A DNA stretch of 64,000 nt, from the NCBI GenBank assembly GCA_963718405.1, contig CAVQYZ010000005.1:62001-126000 (forward strand), given 5' to 3'. Below the pieces are notes generated by a model. The model was not told where the DNA came from and made no database searches. It worked only from the letters and a program-made list of their open reading frames with translations. Position numbers and translations under genes: made by a program. Each line of letters begins with the position of its first letter. Positions within the stretch are counted from its first letter, which is position 1. This stretch comes from Bog-756 sp963718405. Its GTDB lineage: Bacteria > Actinomycetota > Acidimicrobiia > Acidimicrobiales > RAAP-2. Shown here piece by piece: positions 25,809-33,831 of the stretch.

Positions 25809-26615
25809 ATGCCTGTCCGGAGCGACACCGGCTGTCGCTGCGCAAAGGAGGCGGATCCCATCAAGTCGACCCTACGACTGTGCTCGCTGGCGGTGGTGAT
25901 CCCTCTGATCGGGCTATTGGCGTCGCCGGCCGCCACCGCCTCCACCAACAATGCCACCGCTGCGGTCGTGCGGGCTCCGTTTAGGGGCATCTCGAACTCC
26001 ACCAGCTCCAACTGGTCCGGTTATGCCGCCCATGGTGTGGCCGACTCGTTCACCAGCGTGTCGGCGTCATGGGTCCAGCCGACGGGGAAGTGCACCCGTA
26101 AGTCGACGTACTCGGCGTTCTGGGTCGGCCTCGACGGCTACTCCAGCAGCACGGTGGAACAGACCGGCTCCGAGGTCGACTGCATAGGAGGCTCGCCCCG
26201 GTACTACGCATGGTTCGAGATGTACCCGGCGAACAGCGTCAACTTCACCAACACCGTCTCACCTGGAGACCACTTCACCGCCTCCGTCACCGCCACCGGG
26301 CATGTCTTCACCCTCAAAATCACCGACGCCACGCAGAGTTGGAGTCACACGGTAATCAGGTCTCTGTCCTCGGCCAAGGAGTCGTCGGCCGAAGTCATCG
26401 CCGAGGCTCCCTGCTGCACCGACACCGGCGACATCTTGCCACTGACCGACTTCGGCACGGTGCAGTTCAGCCACTCCGAGGCCAACGGGTCGGCCATCGG
26501 CAAGAGCAAGCCGACGGTGATCAGCATGAGTCCGATGAGCCAAGGAACCAGCACCGACCACACCAGCAAATTGTCCGACGGCGAGGCCTTCTCTGTGGCC
26601 TGGGTCAGCAACTGA
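25809..26615 (+). CDS. secreted glutamic peptidase (G1/eqolisin-like)
   Basis: 268 residues from the upstream ATG. A signal peptide (KSTLRLCSLAVVIPLIGLLA, then SPAATAS) is followed by the mature part with SSNWSGYAAHG, SASWVQPTGKC (catalytic Gln, about residue 90), FWVGLDGYSSSTVEQTG and AEVIAEAPC (catalytic Glu, about 199), the two residues of scytalidoglutamic-type peptidases. Four Cys probably form two disulfides. The enzyme is expected outside the cell, active at acid pH. The coordinates use the ATG at 25809, but a start at 25860 (ATC) fits the signal peptide better. Confidence 0.85.
   Translation: MPVRSDTGCRCAKEADPIKSTLRLCSLAVVIPLIGLLASPAATASTNNATAAVVRAPFRGISNSTSSNWSGYAAHGVADSFTSVSASWVQPTGKCTRKSTYSAFWVGLDGYSSSTVEQTGSEVDCIGGSPRYYAWFEMYPANSVNFTNTVSPGDHFTASVTATGHVFTLKITDATQSWSHTVIRSLSSAKESSAEVIAEAPCCTDTGDILPLTDFGTVQFSHSEANGSAIGKSKPTVISMSPMSQGTSTDHTSKLSDGEAFSVAWVSN
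25821..25862 (+). promoter_or_regulatory. hairpin, strong Shine-Dalgarno and possible ATC start of the peptidase gene
   Basis: AGCGACA-CCGGC-TGTCGCT is a perfect 7-bp stem-loop (25821-25839). Five bases later comes AAAGGAGG (25844-25851), then 8 bases and ATC AAG TCG (from 25860), which would start a normal signal peptide. This suggests a 5' leader here and a non-standard ATC start, or a true ATG misread as ATC. Confidence 0.45.
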
Positions 26616-26782
26616 TGCCAGCGGCACCGGCGGGCACTCCCGGGCTCTTCTTGTCGGGCGCGGATCCGAGCCGCACCGATCGGGACCGCGTGGCCGACAT
26701 CTTCCAGATGTCAATCGGATGACACCCCTCGACGACGGCACCCGGACCCGATCCGCCGACGGGTGAGGAGTAACGTCGGACC

Positions 26783-27322
26783 ATGGCCGACATCGATGAC
26801 CATGGTCGTCCGGAGCCGCCACCCGACGCCGACGAGGCCGAGACGCTCGTGGGCTTTTTGGAGTACCAACGGGCCACGCTGTTGTGGAAGTGCCAAGGGG
26901 TGGACTCCGAAGGTCTCCGGCTTACGGTGGCCGCCTCGTCGATGACCCTCGGCGGGATCCTCAAGCACATGGCCTTCGTGGAGGACCAGTGGTTCGGCCG
27001 TTTCCTCCACGGGCAGGAGAAGGGGCCGCCGTGGGACACGGTCGACTGGGTGGCTGATCCCGACTGGGAGTGGCACTCGGCCGCTGATGACTCTCCCGAG
27101 CAACTGCTCCGCCTATGGCATGGATCGGTAGATCGCTCGCGGAGCCTGATCGCCGCCTCACTCCATGAAGGCGGACTGGGACAGAAGGCTCGCCGGAGTT
27201 GGCCCGACGGGCGTTCGCCGAGCCTCCGATGGATCCTCTGTCACATGATCGAGGAGTACGCCCGGCACAACGGGCACGCCGACCTCCTGCGCCAGTCGGT
27301 GGACGGCAGCACCGGGGAGTGA
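26783..27322 (+). CDS. DinB-family protein (DUF664)
   Basis: 179 residues. A four-helix DinB fold: ETLVGFLEYQRATLLWKCQG, then SSMTLGGILKHMAFVEDQWF (first metal-ligand His), and RWILCHMIEEYARHNGHADL with HMIEEYARHNGH, the usual metal-binding end. Many such proteins are mycothiol-dependent metal enzymes, which would suit an actinobacterium, but the substrate is unknown. GAGGAG lies about 13 bases upstream of the ATG. Confidence 0.85.
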   Translation: MADIDDHGRPEPPPDADEAETLVGFLEYQRATLLWKCQGVDSEGLRLTVAASSMTLGGILKHMAFVEDQWFGRFLHGQEKGPPWDTVDWVADPDWEWHSAADDSPEQLLRLWHGSVDRSRSLIAASLHEGGLGQKARRSWPDGRSPSLRWILCHMIEEYARHNGHADLLRQSVDGSTGE

Positions 27323-27610
27323 CGGCGGCCCGGCCGTCACCGACAACCAAAGCGCCATTCCCCCAGGGCTCTGGGTACGCGAGCTCACAACGCTTCATCT
27401 GACCTCTTGTGCCCTTTCGTGCATCGGCCACACCGTCCCACCCGCCTTGGCGCCATGAGCTGTTTTCATTGTCCCCCGGCCAAAAACGGCCCTCGAGGAC
27501 CGCGGCGTTGACCGTGTACAGGAGTGGCGGGCTGACAAGATGAGCGGGTAAGAACTAGACGAGCCAAAGCAAGTAGCTGTGTCGGGGCCGAGACGACTGG
27601 GGGCATATCC

Positions 27611-27835
27611 GTGGCGATCACGACTCGACAGCGCAGTCACTACGCCAAGATGTCGCAACAAGAACAAGCGCGCACCGGGGCCATCAGGGCTCTGGTCACG
27701 TTGTCCCAATTCCCCGACGACAGCGACCCGGCCATCCGCTGCCTGCGGCTTCTGGACGCGGCCCCTGCAGAGATTGAAGCTGCCACCAACGCCCTGATGA
27801 TGACTCAGGTGGAGGACTGGCTGAGTCCTGAGTGA
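27611..27835 (+). CDS. small hypothetical protein
   Basis: A 74-residue frame starting from a GTG. MAITTRQRSHYAKMSQQEQA, then a helical leucine-rich part and TNALMMTQVEDWLSPE. GGGGG lies upstream at a suitable distance. Codon third positions are G/C-rich in the middle but less so at the ends, so the case for a real gene is moderate. No family recognised. The preceding 290 bases hold nothing I can support. Confidence 0.4.
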   Translation: MAITTRQRSHYAKMSQQEQARTGAIRALVTLSQFPDDSDPAIRCLRLLDAAPAEIEAATNALMMTQVEDWLSPE

Positions 27836-28087
27836 CACCCGGCGCGGGAGACCCCGAACGACCTCTCTGGTCGGTCGGGTGGCGGGCGGGCGTACGTCAT
27901 CGGCGTGATCGCCCTGAGCGGATCCGACGTGCGCCTCTTATCCCTCGGGGCCCGACGGGTGGACTGGGTCAGCTGTCGGGAAGACCCGGATGTTTGCCGG
28001 GCTGGCCGATCCGGATGGAAACCGCTGCTTCATGGTGGGTCGCACCCACAACGATCACGGAACCCGGTCGTTCCTGCCCCGGGAGCT

Positions 28088-29240
28088 TCACTCCCAGGTG
28101 CCCGCCTCGACCAGCGACAGGTACGCGGCCCGGGCCTCCTGCGCTCCTTCCGACCGGTAGAGGGTGGGCACGGCGTCGTCGGGCTCGGGCCCGTGCGACC
28201 GCGGCCTCTTGAGGTAGTGCTCCGCCATGTCGGTGACCACCACCCGGGACAGCTCGGCGACACTGGCCCGGCTGCCGTCCGAGGTAGCCGAGACCAGCCG
28301 CCCGTCGGAGCGCTGCGGGGCACCCCACTCACCGAGACCGACCCTCCGCTCCCGCATCCGCCACCACCGCCACCAGGGCTCGCCCCCGGCGAGGTCGGCC
28401 GGCACGGACTCGGGCACCCTGGCTCCCAGCACCACCCGGGCCCGCTCCAGCTGGATGGCGGCCACCAGCGCCACCCGGTAGCGACGGGCCCGGCGGGCCA
28501 ACTCGTCCCAGTCGACCTCCTCGGCCTCCATGGCCTGGTCCAGGTCCTTGAGCCACACCAGCTGATCACCGCCGGAGAGGGACCCGTGGAGGCACAGGTA
28601 CAACAGCCCGTCGACGACGTCGAGGGTGGGCGTCTCCACCCCGCCCAACCGCACACTCCGCCGACGGGCGAACAGCTCACCCATGGGCATGCTGAATCGG
28701 GACCGGATACGGGGGGTCACCAACAGGTGCCAGTGGAGATCGGCCAGCATCCCGTGGGACAGGATCATGGGGATCTCGGCCCGGACCAGGTCCACCATCA
28801 TCGGCCAGTTGAGGTCCGTCACCTCCGCGCCGGCCCCCTCCAGGGCATCCAGGACCGCCGAGAGGTCGGCGGCCGGCACCACCAGATCGAGGTCCTCGTA
28901 CAGGCGGGCGCCGGGGTCGCCGTAGGCCAGCTCGGCCAGCACCGGGCCCTTGACCACCATCCACGGTCGCCCGGTGCCCCCGAGGACCTCAGCTGCCGAG
29001 GCCAGCTCGACCAGGCAGCGGCCGTGGGCCAGGGTGGCCATCTGGCAGGCCGAGCGCAGGTCGGCGAAGTCGGCCCCGTCCCGACCCAGGGCCACCAGGC
29101 GACCGATAGACCACTCCGGGCACCCGGTGATGGAGGGCCAGATCCACCAGCACGGCGGCCGGCACCTGGTCGAGCAGCGACCGTGGATCGATGGTCCGGG
29201 CCTCACTCCGCCGGATCAACTGCACCAGGAGCCGCCCCAC
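28088..29240 (-). CDS. RiPP-cluster nucleotidyltransferase-like protein (frame break)
   Basis: About 380 residues. Starting at the GTG, LLVQLIRRSEARTIDPRSLL and VLVDLALHHRVPGVVYRS are read first; one extra base near 29099 shifts the frame to LVALGRDGADFADLRSACQM. The core has PWMVVKGPVLAELAYGDPGA and RLYEDLDLVVPAADLSAVLD, the KG-x-YxDxDLxV pattern of the uncharacterised nucleotidyltransferase family (NTP_transf_5). Such genes occur in paeninodin-type lasso clusters. It starts 49 bases after the kinase gene and closes the run. Its substrate, peptide or other, is unknown. Confidence 0.75.
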
Positions 29241-29288
29241 CTGGTCGGTGGCCCGATCCGAGGGCCCCCGTCGGGTCAGGAGACCAGA

Positions 29289-30182
29289 TCAGCGACGCAC
29301 GGCCGCGGCGGCATCGAGGTCCGAGCCCACCAGGAGTCTCAGGCAGCGCAGGGATTCGACCAGCTCGGCCAACATGTCGAGATGGGCCTGGGTGGCCACC
29401 GGCTCGGTCAACAGCACATTGGGCAGGAGGGCCATCAGGGCCTCGGACGGGGACAACGGCTCGACCCTGGTACCCGGTCCGGCCACCACCTGCGGTGCCA
29501 ACAGCACCTCCGGGCGGCAGCCGGCCAGGGGCGTGACCCCGAAGACCTCCTCCACCCGGAAGCTGTGCTTGTCCCGACCGGGCCGCAGGGCGGACTCGGC
29601 CAGGTAGGCCAGCTCGGGGATCATGGCCACCGTGTTGTCGGTCACGTCGACCTCATCGGGGAAGCCTGCCACCCAGATGCCCTCCCCGTCCCGGGTGAGG
29701 AAGACCGTGTCGTCGGAGAGGAAGCCGAAGCCCGCCCGGACCAGGGTCACCGACGTGGTGGATTTGCCGGCCCCACTGGCCCCGGGCACCAGGACGCCAC
29801 GACCGTTCCAGGCCAGACCGGCGGCGTGCAGCGAGTACCTCTCGAACCGCTTCAACGTTTCGACCAGGGCGATGGTCAGCATCGGGTGGGTGGCCAGCAC
29901 CGGGTCGCCCGGGGCCGAACCCATGATGGAGATCTCGATCAAGCCCCTGGCAGGGGTGCACAGCAGCCGGGCGCGGCCCTCGTAGTCCACGAACAGCTGG
30001 TCCGACCGGTCGAAGTACTCGACCTGGGCGCTGGGTGCGTCATAGATGGGTCGCCCTGTTCCGGCAGGCTCCGGTGGCCAGGTCCGTTCACCCCCCGGTC
30101 CGCGCACCTCCACCACCAGGTCGGGGGGACCGGATCCCCCGGTCCGCAGCGAACCGAACCGCGAGTCGATGAGCGCGCCCAC
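29289..30182 (-). CDS. HprK-like kinase of the RiPP cluster
   Basis: 297 residues from a GTG. Residues 134-142 (GASGAGKST) are a Walker A loop, SDDTVFL (156-162) follows, and TIALVETLKRFERYSLHAAG precedes, as in HPr-kinase-like proteins. In paeninodin-type lasso clusters this type phosphorylates the C-terminal Ser of the precursor. Homology seems to extend upstream to LLGGLTIEARCADDSV in the same frame, so the true start may be about 15-20 codons earlier, with a non-standard or shifted start. It lies between B2 and the nucleotidyltransferase. The target here is presumed to be the small precursor. Confidence 0.8.
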   Translation of the reverse strand: MGALIDSRFGSLRTGGSGPPDLVVEVRGPGGERTWPPEPAGTGRPIYDAPSAQVEYFDRSDQLFVDYEGRARLLCTPARGLIEISIMGSAPGDPVLATHPMLTIALVETLKRFERYSLHAAGLAWNGRGVLVPGASGAGKSTTSVTLVRAGFGFLSDDTVFLTRDGEGIWVAGFPDEVDVTDNTVAMIPELAYLAESALRPGRDKHSFRVEEVFGVTPLAGCRPEVLLAPQVVAGPGTRVEPLSPSEALMALLPNVLLTEPVATQAHLDMLAELVESLRCLRLLVGSDLDAAAAVRR

Positions 30183-30268
30183 CGAATCGTCGGCACACCT
30201 GGCCTCGATGGTCAGTCCGCCGAGCAGGTACGGTGGCGCTCACCGGACGGTCCGGTCCGACGCCGGTC

Positions 30269-30725
30269 TCAGTGGATCACACCGTCCGGTGTCAGCCGAA
30301 CCACCTCGGTGAATTTGGACAGTGGGTCGACCAGTTCGAGCAGCGGCTCTCCGTCCTTGTCCAGCCAGCAGTGACCGGCCGGCTGCCCCTGGTCGCTACC
30401 GACCCCGAAGCACAGCGAGACATCGTCGCCGGCCCGGCGGAGGGCGTAGTAGAGCGTCACGCCCGCGGGTGAGGCAGCCCGGTCGTACCAGGGGTTGGCC
30501 ACGTCGGATGAGGGAGTCCACCCAGCGGCCCATCTGGTCCTCGAGTGGACCGGACTCGTAGGGGTCGATCGGTGTCGGCTTTCGACCGGGCTCGAGCCAC
30601 CGGTGTAGCCGGGGCAGCCCCGCCCGCATCAGCAGGGGGGTGGCGATCGCCACCGCCGCCAAGCGGAACAGCAGTAGGGGTGGGGGTCGGCGGGTGAGCG
30701 CCAGCGCCTTAGGACTCGACGACAA
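30269..30725 (-). CDS. lasso-type B2 leader peptidase (transglutaminase-like; frame break)
   Basis: About 150 residues. The hydrophobic N-terminal helices (PPPLLLFRLAAVAIATPLLM) and GRWVDSLIRRGQPLVRPGCL carry the catalytic Cys. One extra base in a C-run at 30462-30464 shifts the frame; the rest gives GVTLYYALRRAGDDVSLCFG, GHCWLDKDGEPLLE and a C-terminus ending VRLTPDGVIH, with the His and Asp of the triad. B2 proteins remove leaders of lasso peptides with B1. The start is uncertain: a TTG overlapping the B1 end is used. Confidence 0.8.
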
Positions 30726-30984
30726 GACCCGCCCCGACGAAACTTTCGAGAAGCGCGCCGGTGTCATCGGATGCCGTCTCCGCCGGGACGTCGTACTCGG
30801 AACAGATGGCCTCGACGACTTCTGCCACCGTGCGGGTGCCATCGCACAGATCCCAGACGCTACGGCCGACGTCGTTGAGCGCGAAGTACTCCCCGCTCTG
30901 AATGTCGAGGAGGACTGTCTGGCCCTCGACCTGCTGGACCATGACGCGGTCCCGCCGACCGAAGACGCTGCCCTGATCTAACAA
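30709..30984 (-). CDS. PqqD/B1-type RiPP recognition element (RRE)
   Basis: About 91 residues. RRDRVMVQQVEGQTVLLDIQ, SGEYFALNDVGRSVWDLCDG and TRTVAEVVEAICSEYDVPAE form the winged-helix PqqD fold that holds the leader of a precursor peptide. In lasso clusters this is the B1 protein. The stop overlaps the B2 start region by about 17 bases. Starts at TTG 30984 or ATG 30942 are both possible; the family needs the RRDRV residues, which favours the earlier one. Confidence 0.85.
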   Translation of the reverse strand: MLDQGSVFGRRDRVMVQQVEGQTVLLDIQSGEYFALNDVGRSVWDLCDGTRTVAEVVEAICSEYDVPAETASDDTGALLESFVGAGLVVES

Positions 30985-31027
30985 CGCAGCGTCAACGGTT
31001 CGACTGGACCATGAAAACCAAGTTCGA

Positions 31028-31126
31028 TCAGTAGGTCCGTTGACCGTTGAAGCTGAACTTGGTGAGATCACGAAGAAGCCCGAGCTTCTGGAGCTCTGGC
31101 TTCTCATACGTGCGCTTGTTGTTCAT
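31028..31126 (-). CDS. RiPP precursor peptide with lasso-type leader
   Basis: 32 residues. The leader starts MNNKRTYEKPELQKLGLLRD and goes on LTK; Y7-x2-P10-x-L12-x2-LG and the LT pair match the YxxP-xL-LG-LT pattern of lasso-family leaders bound by B1. The Thr (22) is in the usual -2 place, so cutting after Lys23 would leave FSFNGQRTY. That core has no Asp or Glu and does not begin with Gly, Ala, Ser or Cys, so a lasso ring is not possible. GGGG lies 6 bases before the ATG. It is followed by B1, B2, kinase and nucleotidyltransferase on the same strand. Confidence 0.75.
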   Translation of the reverse strand: MNNKRTYEKPELQKLGLLRDLTKFSFNGQRTY

Positions 31127-31145
31127 CTCTGCCCCTTTCTGTGGT

Positions 31146-31182
31146 CCAAGGATCCTACCATCGGGCCTCGCAACCTTGGCAA
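31146..31182 (-). promoter_or_regulatory. promoter and dyad upstream of the precursor gene
   Basis: Minus-strand TTGCCA (31182-31177) and TAGGAT (31157-31152), 19 bases apart, would start transcription about 20 bases before the precursor ATG. An inverted repeat, CCAAGG (31146-31151) and CCTTGG (31174-31179), spans the pair and could hold a regulator. Confidence 0.45.
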
Positions 31183-31186
31183 GCAA

Positions 31187-31945
31187 TTAAGGGAACGTTA
31201 AGCCTTTGGCGGGGGTGTCGTCGCCCCCCATCCCCGTCTGTCGCAAGGTGATGTTCAACCGGCCGCCGTCGAGTCCGATGCCGGGAGGGCCGGTGCCGGC
31301 AAGCACCTTGGGCACCCCGTGGTAAGCCCGGCGCGGGCGGCCGCCGAACACGAACAGGTCGCCGGACTCGAGCCGCACGTCGGACCAAGGGCGCCCGCGG
31401 CCGTCGGCGTTCCCGAAACGGAACACACAGGTGTCTCCGAGGCTGAGCGACACCACCGGGGCCGGGCTCGGCTCGTCCCGGTCGGCGTGCATCCCCATCC
31501 GGGCTTCGGGTCGGTACCAGTTGATCAGGGCCACATCCGGGACGTACCCGGTCCGACCCTCGCCGGCCCGCCCCCGCCTCTTCGGCCCCCGCTCCTTCGA
31601 CGGCAGGATCGAGGTCGGGATCGACAGCGGAAGCGTCGGCTACCGCCCGCCGGCCCAACTCTTCCAACCATCCGGGAAACGGGGCCACCCTCCGGCCGTC
31701 ACCGTCGTCCACGGTGCGGGAGTACCGATAGGGATACCAGTGCCATCCGAGACAGGTGATCTGCACGGACATGTCCCTCCCCTCGGCATGCGGGGCGCCC
31801 GGAAGCCTCCGGCCCCGGAGGCCCAGGCCCGACAGTCCGCCACCAGTCGGCGCTGGCTGTCGAGGTCCAGCCACCCCGGCAGATGGACCGCCCCGGGGGC
31901 CACCGCCACCGGTTCTGCCGGGATCAAGCGGATGTCGGCCATCAC
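31187..31945 (-). CDS. AlkB-like 2-oxoglutarate/Fe(II) dioxygenase (two frame breaks)
   Basis: About 250 residues in three frames. The first gives PGWLDLDSQRRLVADCRAWA and GFRAPRMP; after about 31778 comes MSVQITCLGWHWYPYRYSRT; after about 31560 DVALINWYRPEARMGMHADR with the iron-binding HxD, LESGDLFVFGGRPRRAYHGV with the third ligand His, and GRLNITLRQTG. AlkB repairs methylated DNA and RNA bases by oxidation. The gene is upstream of the RiPP precursor on the same strand, separated by a promoter. The breaks are probably sequence errors, since all motifs remain. Confidence 0.85.
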
Positions 31946-31993
31946 CCGATGGTGGGCGATGGGTGCGGGCTTGGCAAGGCCTGGCCCCTCCGG

Positions 31994-32515
31994 TCAGGAC
32001 GGAGTGGGCGACTCCTGCTTGGCCAGCCAGCGCAGCCGGGCGGCCCGGGCGTCCCACGAATAGACCACCGCGGTACCGGCCAGCCGGTCGTGGAGGGCAT
32101 GACGGTTGCGGTTGGTGAGGATGCCGAGGAACCCCAGCCCGAGGAGGAGGAAGCTCAACGGGAAGGTCACGGTCCGGAGCACCGCCTGGCGGGCACCCAC
32201 CGGCGAGCCGTCGGTCTTGACCACCCGGATCCCGAGCAGCGCCATGCCGATGGTCTTGCCGCTCAGATACCACTGGTAGGCGAAGTAGATGAACTCCCAG
32301 ATCACCGCCGCCACCACCGAGAGGATCTGGTGGTTGGTCAGCGAGACCTTGGTGCCCGAGACCAGTTGGACGGAGAAGGCCAGCGCCGCCGCCCCCAGCG
32401 TGAACAGGCCCCACGAGGCCCCGACGTCGGCGGCGAAGGCCACCAACCGGCTCACCGCCCCGGCATAGTGGCCCTGTCGTCCTTCAATGGGCTCGGCGGC
32501 GGCCAGCTGTGCCAT
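31994..32515 (-). CDS. RDD-family membrane protein
   Basis: 173 residues. YAGAVSRLVAFAADVGASWG carries the R/D pattern of RDD proteins; four membrane spans follow, among them ILSVVAAVIWEFIYFAYQWY and TVTFPLSFLLLGLGFLGILT, with GKTIGMALLGIRVVKTDGSP and NRNRHALHDRLAGTAVVYSW between and after. Function is unknown; some RDD proteins have been linked to ion transport. The ATG overlaps the stop of the repeat-protein gene by one base (TGATG). Confidence 0.88.
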   Translation of the reverse strand: MAQLAAAEPIEGRQGHYAGAVSRLVAFAADVGASWGLFTLGAAALAFSVQLVSGTKVSLTNHQILSVVAAVIWEFIYFAYQWYLSGKTIGMALLGIRVVKTDGSPVGARQAVLRTVTFPLSFLLLGLGFLGILTNRNRHALHDRLAGTAVVYSWDARAARLRWLAKQESPTPS

Positions 32516-33024
32516 CAGGTGGCTCCCGTGGTCAGTTCGGCACGCGGGGCCGGGCCGACCAGGGCGGGTGGCCCGAGCGGTAGAGCCTCGGCCGACCGGC
32601 GCAGGATCCGGTTGACCCAACGGGCAAAGAAGTCGTCGAGCCCGACCCCCTGGGCCCGGATCACATCGAGGACCTCCGAAGCCACGCCGGTGGTCGACCG
32701 GGCGATGATGCTGCCCAGTTCGGTCTTCTCCATCAGCGCATCGATGTCGACCCGCTCGAGGATCTTGTCGATATCGACCCGCTCGATGATCTTCTCCACG
32801 TCGACCCGCTCCACGATCTTTTCCACGTCGACCCGGTCGATGAGCCGGTCCACGTCGACCCGGCTCACCACCGAGTCCACATCCACCCGGCTGACCAGGG
32901 CATCAACGTCGATCCGCTCGAGGAGGGCATCGATGTCGATGGCGTCCATGACCATGCTCACCACCCGCTCCGCCACCACCTGGGCCAACTGCTCCATGCG
33001 CCCGGAGCCGGGGACCGGGCTCAT
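32515..33024 (-). CDS. nonapeptide-repeat protein paired with RDD protein
   Basis: 169 residues. After an amphipathic start (LAQVVAERVVSMVMDAID), residues 29-100 are eight exact-length 9-residue units of the form V/I-D-V/I-D/E-x-hydrophobic-hydrophobic-x-R, such as VDVDRLIDR and VDVEKIIER, then one worn unit. The repeats look able to form a long, highly charged helix or coil with alternate acidic and hydrophobic faces. The end is Pro/Ala-rich. The gene is coupled to the RDD gene, so the two proteins probably work together at the membrane. The start could also be nine codons later. Confidence 0.7.
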   Translation of the reverse strand: MSPVPGSGRMEQLAQVVAERVVSMVMDAIDIDALLERIDVDALVSRVDVDSVVSRVDVDRLIDRVDVEKIVERVDVEKIIERVDIDKILERVDIDALMEKTELGSIIARSTTGVASEVLDVIRAQGVGLDDFFARWVNRILRRSAEALPLGPPALVGPAPRAELTTGAT

Positions 33025-33134
33025 CGGTATCGCAGCGGTGAGCGTGCATCCATGGCCCCAGCTTCCCATCGCACGATGGCGTGGGCGGGGACGGTGGAGC
33101 GCCGTTCGGGCGACTGCCCGGGTGGAACTGCTCC

Positions 33135-33596
33135 TCAGGCCGGTGAGTAGGCCTTCAGGACCTCGAGCGCCCGGTCGGCGTGGACGTTCATCCGCACCTC
33201 GCTCTGGATGACCTCGATGACCTTGAGATCGGGCCCGATGATGAAGGTGGCCCGCTTGGTGGGCGAGAGCTTGGTGAACCGGCGCCGCACGCCGAACTGG
33301 GTGGCCACCGCCCCGTCGGGATCGGACAGGAGGGGGTAGTCGAAGGCGTGCTTCTCCGAGAACTGTTTCTGCTTGGCCACCTGATCGGCGCTGATCCCGA
33401 CCCGCTGGGCACCGACCGCCTCGAACTCGGCCTTCATGTCGCGGAAGTGGCAGCTCTCATGGGTACATCCGTACGTCATGGCCGCCGGATAGAAGAACAG
33501 GACCACCGGCCCCGAGGCCGCCAGCTCGCTCAGTTTCCGAGGCTTCCCGTCCTCGTCGAGGAGTTCGAAGTCCGCTACCAGGTCACCCTTTTCCAT
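33135..33596 (-). CDS. peroxiredoxin (AhpC/TSA, BCP-like)
   Basis: 153 residues. VVLFFYPAAMTYGCTHESCH holds the peroxidatic Cys44, with a second Cys at 49, and FRDMKAEFEAVGAQRVGISA follows as in BCP/Prx-Q proteins. RATFIIGPDLKVIEVIQSEV is the closing strand. It removes hydroperoxides with a thiol donor in the cytoplasm. A second, separate BCP gene lies at 44 kb. The genes to its left and right are not in an obvious operon. Confidence 0.92.
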   Translation of the reverse strand: MEKGDLVADFELLDEDGKPRKLSELAASGPVVLFFYPAAMTYGCTHESCHFRDMKAEFEAVGAQRVGISADQVAKQKQFSEKHAFDYPLLSDPDGAVATQFGVRRRFTKLSPTKRATFIIGPDLKVIEVIQSEVRMNVHADRALEVLKAYSPA

Positions 33597-33831
33597 GGGC
33601 TGAGGTTACCGGGGTCTGCGCCGATACGCCGCCAGCCTCGGGGGGCGGCCAACTCTCGAAGTCGAAGCCCGGGTCGGCGCTGGTGCGTTCCAGGGTCGCA
33701 CCCCCACCGTAAGATGCACGCCGAGGAGCACCGCGGACCCTGTCGGAGTCCGAGCCCGGCCACCCAGGCCCGGGTTCCGGGCGGGGTGAGGTCGCTCCTC
33801 CGTCGCCCACCGATCAGTCAGGACTACCCGC

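Noticed and set aside
27960..28087. Possible end of a glyoxalase/VOC gene (MFAGLADPDGNRCFMVG on the plus strand)
   Set aside because: The DPDGN motif is suggestive, but no upstream part of the fold is in frame and there is no stop before the next gene region; too short to call.
27905..29536. Plus-strand open frame of 543 codons
   Set aside because: It is antisense to the nucleotidyltransferase and kinase genes, has no domain pattern and is His/Gly/Pro-rich, as expected for a shadow frame.
28088..31945. AlkB gene as a member of the RiPP cluster
   Set aside because: A promoter and a 60-base gap separate it from the precursor, and AlkB has a well-known repair role; an oxidative peptide modification is possible but unsupported.
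33597..33831. Small minus-strand frames between peroxiredoxin and ABC genes
   Set aside because: Arg/Gly-rich without SD or family; likely the promoter region of the ABC operon.
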